Below, piece after piece: positions 39,346 through 47,867 of a stretch of DNA of 64,000 bases (position 1 is the stretch's first letter; each line of letters begins with the position of its first letter). The DNA is taken from contig NZ_CP109031.1 in NCBI RefSeq assembly GCF_036226925.1, positions 3,906,001 to 3,970,000 on the forward strand, written 5' to 3'. A program made the translations under genes and the position numbers. The notes below the pieces were generated by a model. It was not told where the DNA came from. It searched no databases and was given only the letters and a program-made list of their open reading frames with translations. The DNA comes from Streptomyces sp. NBC_00659. Lineage in GTDB: Bacteria > Actinomycetota > Actinomycetes > Streptomycetales > Streptomycetaceae.

Positions 39346-40779
39346 CTACACGCTCGTGTTGGCCGCGTCGGCCGCCCCCGCCGCCTTCGCCGCGTCACGC
39401 ACCGCTCCGGCGACCGCGCCCGCGACCTTGTCGTTGAAGACGCTGGGGATGATGTAGTTCGGGTTGAGCTCGTCCTCGGTCACCACGCTCGCGAGCGCGG
39501 CCGCCGCGGCCAGCATCATGTCCGTGTTGACGGTACGCGACTGGGCGTCCAGGAGGCCGCGGAAGACGCCCGGGAACACCAGCACGTTGTTGATCTGGTT
39601 GGGGAAGTCGGAGCGGCCGGTGGCCACAACTGCCGCCGTCTGACGGGCGATTGCCGGGTCGACCTCGGGGTCGGGGTTCGCGAGCGCGAACACGATGGCG
39701 TTCTCCGCCATCGAGGCCACGTCGGCGCCGTCGATCACGTTCGGGGCCGAGACGCCGATGAACACGTCGGCGTCGCGCACGGCCTCCTTCAATGTGCCCG
39801 TGAGGCCTTCGAGGTTGGTGTTGTCGGCGATCCAGCGCAGCGGCGAGTCCGCGGCGGCGTCGACGAGGTCGGCGCGGTCCGCGTGCACGACGCCGTGGAT
39901 GTCGGCGACGACGGCGTGCTTCACACCCGCGGCGATCAGCAGCTTGAGGATGGCCGTACCGGCCGCTCCCGCACCCGACATGACGACCCGGATGTCGCCG
40001 ATCGCCTTGCCCGCGACGCGAAGTGCGTTGGTCAGGGCGGCGAGGACGACGATGGCCGTGCCGTGCTGGTCGTCGTGGAAGACGGGGATGTCCAGGGCCT
40101 CGCGCAGCCGGGCCTCGATCTCGAAGCAGCGCGGCGCGGAGATGTCCTCCAGGTTGATGCCCGCGAAGCCGGGGGCGATCGCCTTGACGATCTCGACGAT
40201 CGCGTCGGTGTCCTGGGTGTCCAGGCACAGCGGCCAGGCGTCGATGCCGGCGAACCGCTTGAAGAGGGCCGCCTTGCCCTCCATGACGGGCAGCGCGGCC
40301 ATCGGGCCGATGTTGCCGAGGCCCAGCACCGCGGAGCCGTCCGTCACGACCGCAACGGAATTGCGCTTGATGGTGAGGCGGCGGGCGTCCTCGGGGTTCT
40401 CGGCGATCGCCATGCACACCCGGGCCACACCCGGGGTGTAGATCATGGAGAGGTCGTCACGGTTGCGGATCGGGTGCTTGGACTGCATCTCGATCTTGCC
40501 GCCGAGGTGCATGAGGAACGTACGGTCGGAGACCTTGCCGAGGGTCACGCCCTCGATCTTCCGGAGCTCCTCGACGATCTCGTCGGCGTGCGAGGTGGAA
40601 CTCGCCGCGATGGTGACGTCGATCCGGAGCTTCTCGTGGCCGGACGCGGTCACGTCGAGGCCGGTCACCGAGCCTCCGCTGGACTCGACGGCCGTGGTGA
40701 GCTGGGAGACCGCGGTTCCGCTCGCGGGCACCTCCAGCCGGACCGTCATCGAGTAGGAGACGCTGGGCGCCGTTGCCAT
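39346..40779 (-). CDS. NAD(P)-dependent malic enzyme with N-terminal ACT domain
   Basis: Oxidative decarboxylation of malate to pyruvate. The 477 residues comprise an ACT-like domain (1-~85: VSYSMTVRLEVPASGTAVSQLTTAVESSGGSV) and the catalytic part. The latter carries MIYTPGVARVCMAI, AVVTDGSAVLGLGNIGP, KAIAPGFAGINLEDISAPRCFEIE (metal/substrate site), FHDDQHGTAIV and the Rossmann motif VVMSGAGAAGTA. The ACT domain suggests allosteric control. A structured RNA with its own promoter and terminator lies between this gene and the upstream HelD-like gene. Confidence 0.94.
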   Translation of the reverse strand: MATAPSVSYSMTVRLEVPASGTAVSQLTTAVESSGGSVTGLDVTASGHEKLRIDVTIAASSTSHADEIVEELRKIEGVTLGKVSDRTFLMHLGGKIEMQSKHPIRNRDDLSMIYTPGVARVCMAIAENPEDARRLTIKRNSVAVVTDGSAVLGLGNIGPMAALPVMEGKAALFKRFAGIDAWPLCLDTQDTDAIVEIVKAIAPGFAGINLEDISAPRCFEIEARLREALDIPVFHDDQHGTAIVVLAALTNALRVAGKAIGDIRVVMSGAGAAGTAILKLLIAAGVKHAVVADIHGVVHADRADLVDAAADSPLRWIADNTNLEGLTGTLKEAVRDADVFIGVSAPNVIDGADVASMAENAIVFALANPDPEVDPAIARQTAAVVATGRSDFPNQINNVLVFPGVFRGLLDAQSRTVNTDMMLAAAAALASVVTEDELNPNYIIPSVFNDKVAGAVAGAVRDAAKAAGAADAANTSV

Positions 40780-40961
40780 GGCCGACTTCCTCTGCTTTCA
40801 CCGAGTCACTGCTTGTGCCGTCCGATCGTCGCACCTACCCCTGAGTACGCGGTAGTCGCCCCGGATTGCGGACGTTTTGTTCACCAGAGGTCGCTTCTTC
40901 GGAAAACCGATTCCACTCTACGAGAGAGGGGTCCGCCCGGTGAGAGCGGACCGGGTGACGA

Positions 40962-41114
40962 AAGAGGCCCACGTCACGGGGTGACGTGGGCCTCTTCAGG
41001 TCCTTCGGTGAAGGACGGCGGTCAATGACACCGACCCGCCATGCTCGCCTCGCGGCAAGTGGTCGCTCGTAGCGACGAAGGTTGGGCCCGGGGGCTTGGA
41101 TCGGGCCGGTGTCA
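40962..41114 (-). ncRNA. candidate structured small RNA with intrinsic terminator
   Basis: Read on the minus strand from ~41114, the DNA folds as follows. A closing stem of 12 bp (41103-41114 with 41026-41037, one G-U) encloses a 6-bp hairpin (41071-41076/41062-41067, 3-nt loop) and a 6-bp hairpin with a GCGA tetraloop (41054-41059/41044-41049). Next comes a 7-bp hairpin (41000-41016), and finally a 15-16 bp terminator hairpin (40982-40996/40962-40976). A promoter-like TTGCTC-N16-TACCTT ends 6 bp before the first stem base. No protein frame fits. It is either a ~150-nt sRNA or a leader/attenuator of the malic-enzyme gene. Confidence 0.65.
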
Positions 41115-41119
41115 CGTCA

Positions 41120-41147
41120 AAGGTAACAAAGGATTCCCGTAGAGCAA
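41120..41147 (-). promoter_or_regulatory. promoter-like sequence for the small RNA
   Basis: On the minus strand, -35 TTGCTC (41147-41142), 16-nt spacer, -10 TACCTT (41125-41120). The predicted start coincides with the first base of the closing stem near 41114. Confidence 0.5.
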
Positions 41148-41237
41148 TTCCCGTCCCGGGAGTTCTTTTCGGCCGGGACGGGAAGCGGGGCCGGCGGGAG
41201 CGGGGGCGCGTGCTCCGGGCGGGTGACGCGGAGCACG

Positions 41238-43628
41238 TCAGTCCCGCAGGAGGTCGGGGACCCCGTTCGCGTCGGGTTCGTCGCGGTCGCTGGAGACGAT
41301 GGTGAGCTGCTGCGTGGCCCGGGTCAGGGCGACGTACAGGACACGCAGTCCGGCGGGCGACTCGTCGGCGATCTCGGCGGGCGACACGACCACCGTCGCG
41401 TCGTACTCCAGGCCCTTGGCCTCCAGGCTTCCCAGGGCCACCACGCGGTCCCCGAGCCCGGCGAGCCAGCGGGCGGCCTCCTCGCGCCGGTTCATGGCGA
41501 CGACGACGCCCACGGTGCCGTCGACCCGGTCGAGGAGATGGGCGGCCTCGGCGCGCACGGTCTGCGCGAGGGAGTCCCGTACGACGGCGAACCGGGGCTC
41601 GACGCCCGTGGACCGTACGGCGGACGGCGACTCGGAGCCCGGCATGGCGAGGGCGAGGACCTTGGCGGCCAGCTCCGCGATCTCCGCCGGGTTGCGGTAG
41701 TTGACGGTGAGCGTGAAGCGGCGCCGGGGGCGGGTGCCGAGCGCCTCGTCACGGGCCTCCGCCGCCTCGTCGGGGTCGGACCACGAGGACTGGGCGGGGT
41801 CGCCCACGACCGTCCAGGTGGCGTGGCGGCCACGCCGGCCGACCATCCGCCACTGCATGGGCGTGAGGTCCTGCGCCTCGTCGACGATGACGTGCGCGTA
41901 CTCGGTCCGCTCCAGCGCCAGCCGCTCGGCGCGTTCGCGCTGCGTCTCCTCGCGGTGGGGCATGAGCTCCTCCAGACCGGTGAGGTGGGCCAGCGGGTCC
42001 GCATCGCGCCGCTTCTTGGGGCGGGCGGGCGCGCCGACGATCGCCTCCAGCTCGTCGAGCATCGCCACGTCGTGCACCGAGAACCCGTCCCGCTTGAGCG
42101 AGCGGGCCACCCGGCGGACCTCACCGGGGTTGAGGATCCGGCGCGCCCAGCGCCCGAGGCGCCGTTCGTCGGCCATGGCTGCCAGCACCCCGCGCGGGGT
42201 CAGTTCCGGCCACCAGGCGTCCAGGAACGCCAGGAAACTGTCCTCGGAGGTGACGTCCTCGTCGAACGAGGACCGCAGTTCGGCGGACAGCGCCGGGTCC
42301 GAGTGCCGGGTCCCGGCGCCCGACTTCGTCCACAGCGCGTCCAGCAGCAGCCTGCGGGCACGCGGACGCAGCAGGTTGACCGGCGCGGTCCCGCCGAGCG
42401 CGTTGTTCTTGATGCGGTCCAGCTCGGCGGACTCCAGCTCGACACGGCGCCCGAAGGCGACGACCCGCAGCCGGGTGGGGGGACCCGTGGGGGCCTCGTC
42501 CGGCTCCCCGAGGGCGAGCTGGCCGGAATTCCCCCTGGAGACGCCGGCCGGCGCCTCCAGCGCCCCGCGCGCCGCCTTCCGCAGCACCCTCAGCATCCGG
42601 TACGAGCCCTTGGCACGGGCCACCGCCGGGGAGTCGTACAGCGTCGCGGCCACGCCGTCGACGAGCGAGCCGATCGCGCGGATCGCGACCTGGCCCTCCT
42701 CGCCGAGCGAGGGCAGCACGCCCTCGGTGTAGGCGACGAGCAGCGGGGTCGGCGAGACGATCAGGATGCCGCCCGCGTACCGGCGGCGGTCCTGGTAGAG
42801 GAGATAGGCGGCCCGGTGCAGGGCCACCGCGGTCTTGCCGGTGCCGGGGCCGCCCTCGACATAGGTCACGGACGCGGCGGGCGCGCGGATCACCATGTCC
42901 TGCTCGGCCTGGATGGACGCCACGATGTCGCGCATGGTGTGGCTGCGGGCCTGCCCGAGCGCGGCCATGAGCGCGCCGTCGCCGATGACGGGCAGCTCAC
43001 GGCCGTCGAGGGTGGCCTTCACCTGCGGGCGCATCAGGTCGTCCTCGACCCCGAGGACCCTGCGGCCCTTGGAGCGGATGACCCGGCGGCGTACGACCCG
43101 GCCGGGGTCGACCGGGGTGGACCGGTAGAACGGGGCCGCGGCGGGCGCCCGCCAGTCGATCACCAGCGGCGCGTACTCGGCGTCCAGGACGCCGATACGG
43201 CCGATGTGGAGCGTCTCCGCGATGTCGGCGGTGTTGTCCTCGCGGACCGCGCCGTCGGCGGGTTCCACGGCGGTGTAGGCGCCGTCGGGTCCCTTCACGC
43301 CGTCCTTCCCGCGGAGCAGGTCGATCCGGCCGAAAAGGAAGTCCTCGAACTCGTTGTTGAGACGGTTGAGGTGGATTCCCGCGCGGAACACCTGGGCGTC
43401 GCGCTCGGCGAGCGCCCCCGGTGTGCCGACGTGACCGCGCTGGGCGGCGTCGTGCATGAGGAACTCGGCCTCGTGGATCTTCTCCTCGAGGCGCCGGTAG
43501 ACCCGGTCCAGATGTTCCTGTTCGACAGCGATCTCAAGGTCCCGTACGGAGTCGTCCTTGACGGACTCATCCGGTACGGATGTACGGACCGAGCCGAGCG
43601 CGGTTTCCTGCTGAGCCTGAGCGGCCAC
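41238..43628 (-). CDS. HelD/HelR-like UvrD-family RNA polymerase-associated ATPase
   Basis: 796 residues from GTG 43628, which has GAAGGGGG 6 nt upstream. The N-terminal arm (EQEHLDRVYRRLEEKIHEAEFLM) and the split SF1 ATPase are typical of HelD: Walker A GGPGTGKTAVALHRAAYLLY, DEAQDLTPMQWRMVGRR, GDPAQSSW and the C-terminal VLYVALTRATQQLTIV. HelD-family proteins bind RNA polymerase and recycle stalled complexes; the Streptomyces/mycobacterial class includes HelR, which displaces rifamycins. I saw no rifamycin-associated element upstream, so a housekeeping role is at least as likely. Confidence 0.88.
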   Translation of the reverse strand: MAAQAQQETALGSVRTSVPDESVKDDSVRDLEIAVEQEHLDRVYRRLEEKIHEAEFLMHDAAQRGHVGTPGALAERDAQVFRAGIHLNRLNNEFEDFLFGRIDLLRGKDGVKGPDGAYTAVEPADGAVREDNTADIAETLHIGRIGVLDAEYAPLVIDWRAPAAAPFYRSTPVDPGRVVRRRVIRSKGRRVLGVEDDLMRPQVKATLDGRELPVIGDGALMAALGQARSHTMRDIVASIQAEQDMVIRAPAASVTYVEGGPGTGKTAVALHRAAYLLYQDRRRYAGGILIVSPTPLLVAYTEGVLPSLGEEGQVAIRAIGSLVDGVAATLYDSPAVARAKGSYRMLRVLRKAARGALEAPAGVSRGNSGQLALGEPDEAPTGPPTRLRVVAFGRRVELESAELDRIKNNALGGTAPVNLLRPRARRLLLDALWTKSGAGTRHSDPALSAELRSSFDEDVTSEDSFLAFLDAWWPELTPRGVLAAMADERRLGRWARRILNPGEVRRVARSLKRDGFSVHDVAMLDELEAIVGAPARPKKRRDADPLAHLTGLEELMPHREETQRERAERLALERTEYAHVIVDEAQDLTPMQWRMVGRRGRHATWTVVGDPAQSSWSDPDEAAEARDEALGTRPRRRFTLTVNYRNPAEIAELAAKVLALAMPGSESPSAVRSTGVEPRFAVVRDSLAQTVRAEAAHLLDRVDGTVGVVVAMNRREEAARWLAGLGDRVVALGSLEAKGLEYDATVVVSPAEIADESPAGLRVLYVALTRATQQLTIVSSDRDEPDANGVPDLLRD

Positions 43629-43713
43629 CGGGCGCCCCCTTCTGACGTGCTGGGCAGCCGTCAACCGTACGCGAAGGGAGGCCCGCCGGGCTACGTCCGT
43701 GCCCGGAGTCCGC

Positions 43714-44541
43714 TCACGCCTTCACCTCGACGAGACGCTTCCCACTGAAGGTCATGACCTCGAAGTGGTCGATCTGGTTCGGCTCGAAGGCCGCGCCGCC
43801 GTGGACGTAGAGGGGCTGCTTGGCCTCCTCGGTCTTGGCGTTGGGAGTACCGTAGCCCCACTCCGGGACCGACCAGGAGGTCACCGTCTCGCGCTCGCCG
43901 TTCTTGCCGACGGCGATCAGGGAGCACTTCTCCGGGCCCGTGACGTTCTTGAGCTGGAGGACCGCGTGGGTGCCCCAGTCCTTCGGCTCGATCGCGACGA
44001 CGGCGTTGACCTTGGTCTTCGCGTCCGTGGCCGACGACTTGTCGGTCATGACCTCGAAGGCGGCCTTGGCCGGGCTGGTGGGGTGCGCGATCGGCGGGTT
44101 CGCGCCGCCGTCGCCGCCGCCGTTGACCGCCAGGACGGTCAGCGGGCCACCGATGATCAGCGCGGCCGCGGCCGCCACCAGGTACATGCCGCGCCGGCGC
44201 TTCTGGGCGCGGCGGGCCGAGACCTCGTCCACCAGCCGCTCCGCGAGCCGTGGGCTCGGGCGGGCCGAGAGGGACTCCGCGATGGCCGGGCTGCCCTGCG
44301 AGGCGGGCAGGTCGGCGAGTGCCGCGAGCATCGGTTCCATCCCGGCGAGCTCGTCGAGCTGCTGGGCGCACCACTCGCAGGAGGCGAGATGCTCCTCGAA
44401 GGCCGTCGCCTCGACGTCGTCGAGGATGCCGAGCGCGTAGGCGCCGACAGTCTCGTGAATGTTGTCCCCGGACCCTTGCTGTCCTCGTGGACCTTGCATG
44501 GCTCCCGGACCACCTGTTCCGTAACCCCCGTACGTGTTCAT
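43714..44541 (-). CDS. rsuA: zinc-associated anti-sigma factor, RsuA-like
   Basis: 275 residues. The N-terminal ZAS domain has H51-x3-C55-x2-C58 (EEHLASCEWCAQQL). A TM segment follows near 120-140 (GMYLVAAAAALIIGGPLTVLAV), then an extracytoplasmic domain (VNAVVAIEPKDWGTHAVLQLKNV...CSLIAVGKNGERETVTSWSVPEWGYG) resembling RskA C-terminal domains. It should hold the sigma factor encoded immediately upstream, with which it overlaps by ATGA. The name follows synteny with the S. coelicolor SigU-RsuA pair. Confidence 0.88.
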   Translation of the reverse strand: MNTYGGYGTGGPGAMQGPRGQQGSGDNIHETVGAYALGILDDVEATAFEEHLASCEWCAQQLDELAGMEPMLAALADLPASQGSPAIAESLSARPSPRLAERLVDEVSARRAQKRRRGMYLVAAAAALIIGGPLTVLAVNGGGDGGANPPIAHPTSPAKAAFEVMTDKSSATDAKTKVNAVVAIEPKDWGTHAVLQLKNVTGPEKCSLIAVGKNGERETVTSWSVPEWGYGTPNAKTEEAKQPLYVHGGAAFEPNQIDHFEVMTFSGKRLVEVKA

Positions 44542-45122
44542 GCCGTCACCCCCCGCTCCTCCAGCGCAAGCTTCATCGACCGCAGGGCGTAGAAAACCCG
44601 TGAGCGCACAGTGCCGCTGGGAATGCCGAGCGTTTCGGCCGCCTCATTGACGGTACGCCCTTTGAAGTATGTTTCGACCAGTACTTCCCTGTGAGCAGGG
44701 GTCAGGTCGTCCAGCGCGTCCGACAGTGTCATCAGCCACAACGCCTTGTCGATCTCGTCCTCCGCGGGGATGACCTCCAGCGGCGACGGGTCGACCTCCT
44801 GCGGCCGGGCCTGCCGACTGCGGTGGCCGTCGATGACGATGCGTCGGGCAACCGTCACCAGCCAGGGGCGTACCGAACCGGTCGCTCGATTGAGCTGGCC
44901 GGCGTTCTTCCAGGCACGGATGAGTGTTTCCTGCACGACGTCCTCGGCACGCTGCCGGTCTCCGGCCACCAGGCGCAGCACGTAGGCCAGCAGGGGCCCC
45001 GCGTGTTCCCGGTACAACGCACGCATCAGCTCCTCGTCGGGTTCGGTCGACGAGGACTGCTGAGACATGCGATGTCGGGCCCTTGGCCTGTGTTCATCAG
45101 CCACGGCTGAATCCTTGCGCAC
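44538..45122 (-). CDS. sigU: ECF RNA polymerase sigma factor, SigU-like
   Basis: 194 residues from GTG 45122; GGAGG stands 5 nt upstream, which decides for this start over the internal ATG 45068. Region 2 is LYREHAGPLLAYVLRLVAGDRQRAEDVVQETLIRAWKN...VRPWLVTVARRIVIDGHRSRQ. Region 4 is LTPAHREVLVETYFKGRTVNEAAETLGIPSGTVRSRVFYALRSMK. SigU in S. coelicolor is released from RsuA and affects secretion and differentiation. The upstream region (45190-45260) is AT-rich for this genome and contains TGAACACTTTGAACACTCG, possibly an autoregulated ECF promoter. Confidence 0.9.
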   Translation of the reverse strand: MRKDSAVADEHRPRARHRMSQQSSSTEPDEELMRALYREHAGPLLAYVLRLVAGDRQRAEDVVQETLIRAWKNAGQLNRATGSVRPWLVTVARRIVIDGHRSRQARPQEVDPSPLEVIPAEDEIDKALWLMTLSDALDDLTPAHREVLVETYFKGRTVNEAAETLGIPSGTVRSRVFYALRSMKLALEERGVTA

Positions 45123-45293
45123 GCCTACCTCCGGTGTCCGGGGGTTCCCCCAGTCGGTCGCTCATCACCGGGTACGTGTGCCGGTACGCGAGTGTTCAAA
45201 GTGTTCAGGATTTTTTCTGGTGAAGATGTGTAGACAGCGAAAAGAATGCATACCGATCACCTAACGTCACTGGTGCATCACTGACGGATGTGA

Positions 45294-45881
45294 TCAGGCG
45301 CGGGCCAGAGCCGCCCGGCGCCGGTGCCGGGCCACTCGCTCCCGATTGCCGCACACCTCGCTGGAGCACCAACGGCGGCGTCGGCCGCGCGAGGTGTCCA
45401 GATAGACGATCGGGCAGTTGTCACCCTCACACTGTCTCAGACTCGCACGCGCGTCCGGGTCGGTGAGCAGATCGAGGGCGTCCCGGGCCACCAGGGAAAG
45501 AAGTTCACCGCAGCGGGGCGGGGCATTCAGCCCCCTGCACAGCGAGCCGTCGGCGGCGCGGACGGCCCAGGGGGCGGGCGGAGCCGCGAGGGCAACGGCG
45601 TTGACGCGGGCGAGCGCGCTGTCCGCGGGCCGCCCGTCCAGCTCTCCGCGCACCAACTGGGCGATATGTCCGCGCAGTTCCTGGAAGCCGAGCAGCCATG
45701 AGGTGTCCACGGCGGCCAGCGCGGTGCCGGCGGGTACCAGCCCGGAGGCGACGACCCAGGCGCTCAACCGGGCGGCCGAGTCGAGGCGTTCGTCGGGATG
45801 GGTGGTCGCCGTCAGGTCCAGGCAGATCCGCCCGGAGCCGAACCGCAGCTCGTACGAGGCTGTGGCCATGCCCGATGCCAT
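45294..45881 (-). CDS. CGNR zinc-finger (ABATE domain) protein
   Basis: 195 residues. The N-terminal ABATE-type domain begins ELRFGSGRICLDLTATTHP...ERLDSAARLSAWVVASGLV. The C-terminal CGNR zinc finger is CEGDNCPIVYLDTSRGRRRRWCSSEVCGNRERVARHRRR, with four cysteines. CGNR proteins are putative DNA-binding regulators. ATG 45881 is used; ATG 45869 is also possible. Confidence 0.9.
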   Translation of the reverse strand: MASGMATASYELRFGSGRICLDLTATTHPDERLDSAARLSAWVVASGLVPAGTALAAVDTSWLLGFQELRGHIAQLVRGELDGRPADSALARVNAVALAAPPAPWAVRAADGSLCRGLNAPPRCGELLSLVARDALDLLTDPDARASLRQCEGDNCPIVYLDTSRGRRRRWCSSEVCGNRERVARHRRRAALARA

Positions 45882-46088
45882 GCGCCTGTCACCGCCTTGG
45901 GGTCACCTGCCGTGGTACCCCTACAGTGCCTCTCCCGGCGCCCCGCCGGAAGACTCGGCACCGGTCCCGTACCGGATGCGTACCGGAAGCGCACCGGGCA
46001 CGGTCCGGACCGCGGCGTGGACGCCCGCGTATGCGGCCGCGCTCCTCGGCCATGTCACCCGCCCCGGCCCGCCGGTTGACTGAGGGAC

Positions 46089-46643
46089 ATGACGGACAAC
46101 AGCACGGAGCGGCGTGACGCCGCCGCGGGGGTACTGGGTGCGGCCACGGTGGCGACGGGCCTGGTCGCCGGGGCCTTCTACGTCTTCGCCTGCGCGGTGA
46201 TGCCGGCGCTGGCACGCAGCGACGACCGCGTCTTCATCGAGGTCATGCAGAACATCGACGAGGTCATCCAGAACCCCGTCTTCTTCCTGAGTTTCCTGGG
46301 CGCGCCGGTGCTGACGGCGGTCGCCGCCCGGCAGTCGCGCGGCGCGCCGGAGAGGTGGTGGGTGCTGGCCGCGCTCGCCGCGTACGCGCTCGCGTTCGTG
46401 GTCACCGTGGCCGTCAACGTCCCGCTCAACAACGGTCTCGCGGACGCGGGCGCCCCCGGGCGGATCGCCGATCCGGCCGCGGTGCGCGACCGGTTCGAGG
46501 ACCCGTGGGTGGCGTGGAACGTCGTACGGGCGCTGCTGTCGACGCTGGCGCTCGCCTGCCTCGCCCGTGCCCTGCTGCTGCGCCGGCGGCCTCAGGCGTC
46601 GGCGTACTTGGCGTCCGCGGCCGGGTCGAGCGCGAGGCGGTAG
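46089..46643 (+). CDS. DUF1772 (anthrone oxygenase-like) membrane protein
   Basis: 184 residues with four hydrophobic segments. DUF1772 features are AGAFYVFACAVMPALARSDDRVFIEVMQNIDEVIQNPVFFLSFLGAP and NVPLNNGLADAGAP...RFEDPWVAWNVVRALLSTLALACL. Some family members act on anthrones or are annotated as integral membrane proteins of unknown role. Its 3' end overlaps the convergent nnaR gene by 52 bp, so the two mRNAs are complementary there. Confidence 0.85.
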   Translation: MTDNSTERRDAAAGVLGAATVATGLVAGAFYVFACAVMPALARSDDRVFIEVMQNIDEVIQNPVFFLSFLGAPVLTAVAARQSRGAPERWWVLAALAAYALAFVVTVAVNVPLNNGLADAGAPGRIADPAAVRDRFEDPWVAWNVVRALLSTLALACLARALLLRRRPQASAYLASAAGSSARR

Positions 46644-47743
46644 CCCCGCTTGACGACCGTCTGGATCAGCTTGGGCGCGCCGAGTGCCGTACGCAGCCGG
46701 GCCATCGCCGTCTCCACGGCGTGCTCGTCGCGGCCGGATCCCGGCAGCGCGCGCAGCAGTTCGGCCCGCGCCACCACCCAGCCGGGCCGCCGCGCGAGGG
46801 CCCGCAGCAGCGACATCCCGGCGGGCGGGACGGGCCGCAGCGACCCGTCCACCAGCACGGCGTGCCCCCGGATCTCCACCTGGCGCCCGGCGACGGGCAA
46901 CACCCGTGCCCGGCCGGGCAGTTCCTGACAGAGGAGCTGTACGAGGGGGCCGAGCCGGAAGCGTTCGGGCTGAACGGTGTCGATGCCGAGGGCCTGCAAC
47001 GGCAGCGCGGTGACCGGGCCGACGCAGGCGGGCAGGACGTCGTGGTGCAGCGTGGCGAGGAACTCCGCGCTCAGGCCCCGTTCCTCGGCCCTGGACAGCA
47101 GGGAGGCCGCGGCGGGGGCGCTGGTGAAGGTGATCGCGTCCAGGCCGCGGGTGAGGGCCGCGTCGAGCAGCCGGTCGACCGGGCCGATGTCCTCCGGCGG
47201 CATCCACCGGTACACGGGCACGAGGACGACCTCGGCCCCGGCGGCCCGCAGCGACTCGACGAATCCGGGCAGCGGTTCCCCGTGCAGCTGCACGGCGATA
47301 CGGCGGCCGTCCACCCCTTCTTCGAGCAGCCGGTCGAGCACCTCGGCCATCGACTCGGAGGACGGCGACCACTCCTCGGTCAGCCCCTGGGCCCGGACCG
47401 CGCCCTTGACCTTGGGCCCACGGGCGAGCAGTTCCACGCTCCGCAGCCGCTCCAGCAGATCCTCGCCCAGACCCCAGCCGTCGGCGGCCTCGACCCAGCC
47501 GCGGAATCCGATCGCGGTGGTGGCCACCACCACGTCCGGCGCGTTGTCGACCAACTCCTTCGTCGCGGTGAGCAGTTCGCCGTCGTCGGCGAGGGGCACG
47601 ATCCGCAGGGCCGGCGCGTGCACGACGGTGGCCCCGCGCCGCTGGAGCAGCGCGCCCAGTTCGTCGGCCCGGCGCGCGGCGGTCACCCCCACGGTGAATC
47701 CGGAGAGTGGACCGTGCTCGGGTCGCTGCTGTTCGTCGTGCAT
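46592..47743 (-). CDS. nnaR: nitrate/nitrite assimilation regulator NnaR (HemD-like + winged helix)
   Basis: 383 residues. Residues ~15-265 form a uroporphyrinogen-III-synthase-like (HemD) fold: LSGFTVGVTAARRADELGALLQRRGATVVHAPALRIVPL...ITFTSAPAAASLLSRA. Residues ~290-375 are an OmpR-type winged helix: RPVPPAGMSLLRALARRPGWVVARAELLRALPGSGRDEHAVETAMARLRTALGAPKLIQTVVKRGYRL. This fusion is the Streptomyces regulator NnaR, which with GlnR activates narK and the nas/nir genes. The adjacent narK supports the call. It is separated from narK by a terminator. Confidence 0.93.
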   Translation of the reverse strand: MHDEQQRPEHGPLSGFTVGVTAARRADELGALLQRRGATVVHAPALRIVPLADDGELLTATKELVDNAPDVVVATTAIGFRGWVEAADGWGLGEDLLERLRSVELLARGPKVKGAVRAQGLTEEWSPSSESMAEVLDRLLEEGVDGRRIAVQLHGEPLPGFVESLRAAGAEVVLVPVYRWMPPEDIGPVDRLLDAALTRGLDAITFTSAPAAASLLSRAEERGLSAEFLATLHHDVLPACVGPVTALPLQALGIDTVQPERFRLGPLVQLLCQELPGRARVLPVAGRQVEIRGHAVLVDGSLRPVPPAGMSLLRALARRPGWVVARAELLRALPGSGRDEHAVETAMARLRTALGAPKLIQTVVKRGYRLALDPAADAKYADA

Positions 47744-47806
47744 GCGGTCTCGTCTCGCGCTCGTCGAGTCGTCGTACGGGTCTGTGCTGTGTCGTACGTC
47801 GTGGCG

Positions 47807-47844
47807 GATCCGAGCCTGTCAACGGACCGTGACAGGCTCGGATC
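47807..47844 (-). terminator. terminator after narK
   Basis: 15-bp perfect stem (47807-47821 / 47830-47844), 8-nt loop, 24 bp beyond the narK stop. It separates narK from nnaR transcription. Confidence 0.88.
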
Positions 47845-47867
47845 AAGGTGATGTCGGGCGTGTTACG

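Noticed and set aside
43629..43713. Rifamycin-associated element before the HelD/HelR-like gene
   Set aside because: No long inverted repeat of the expected GGGGCTTGC-type pattern is present upstream, so HelR-type rifamycin induction is not supported.
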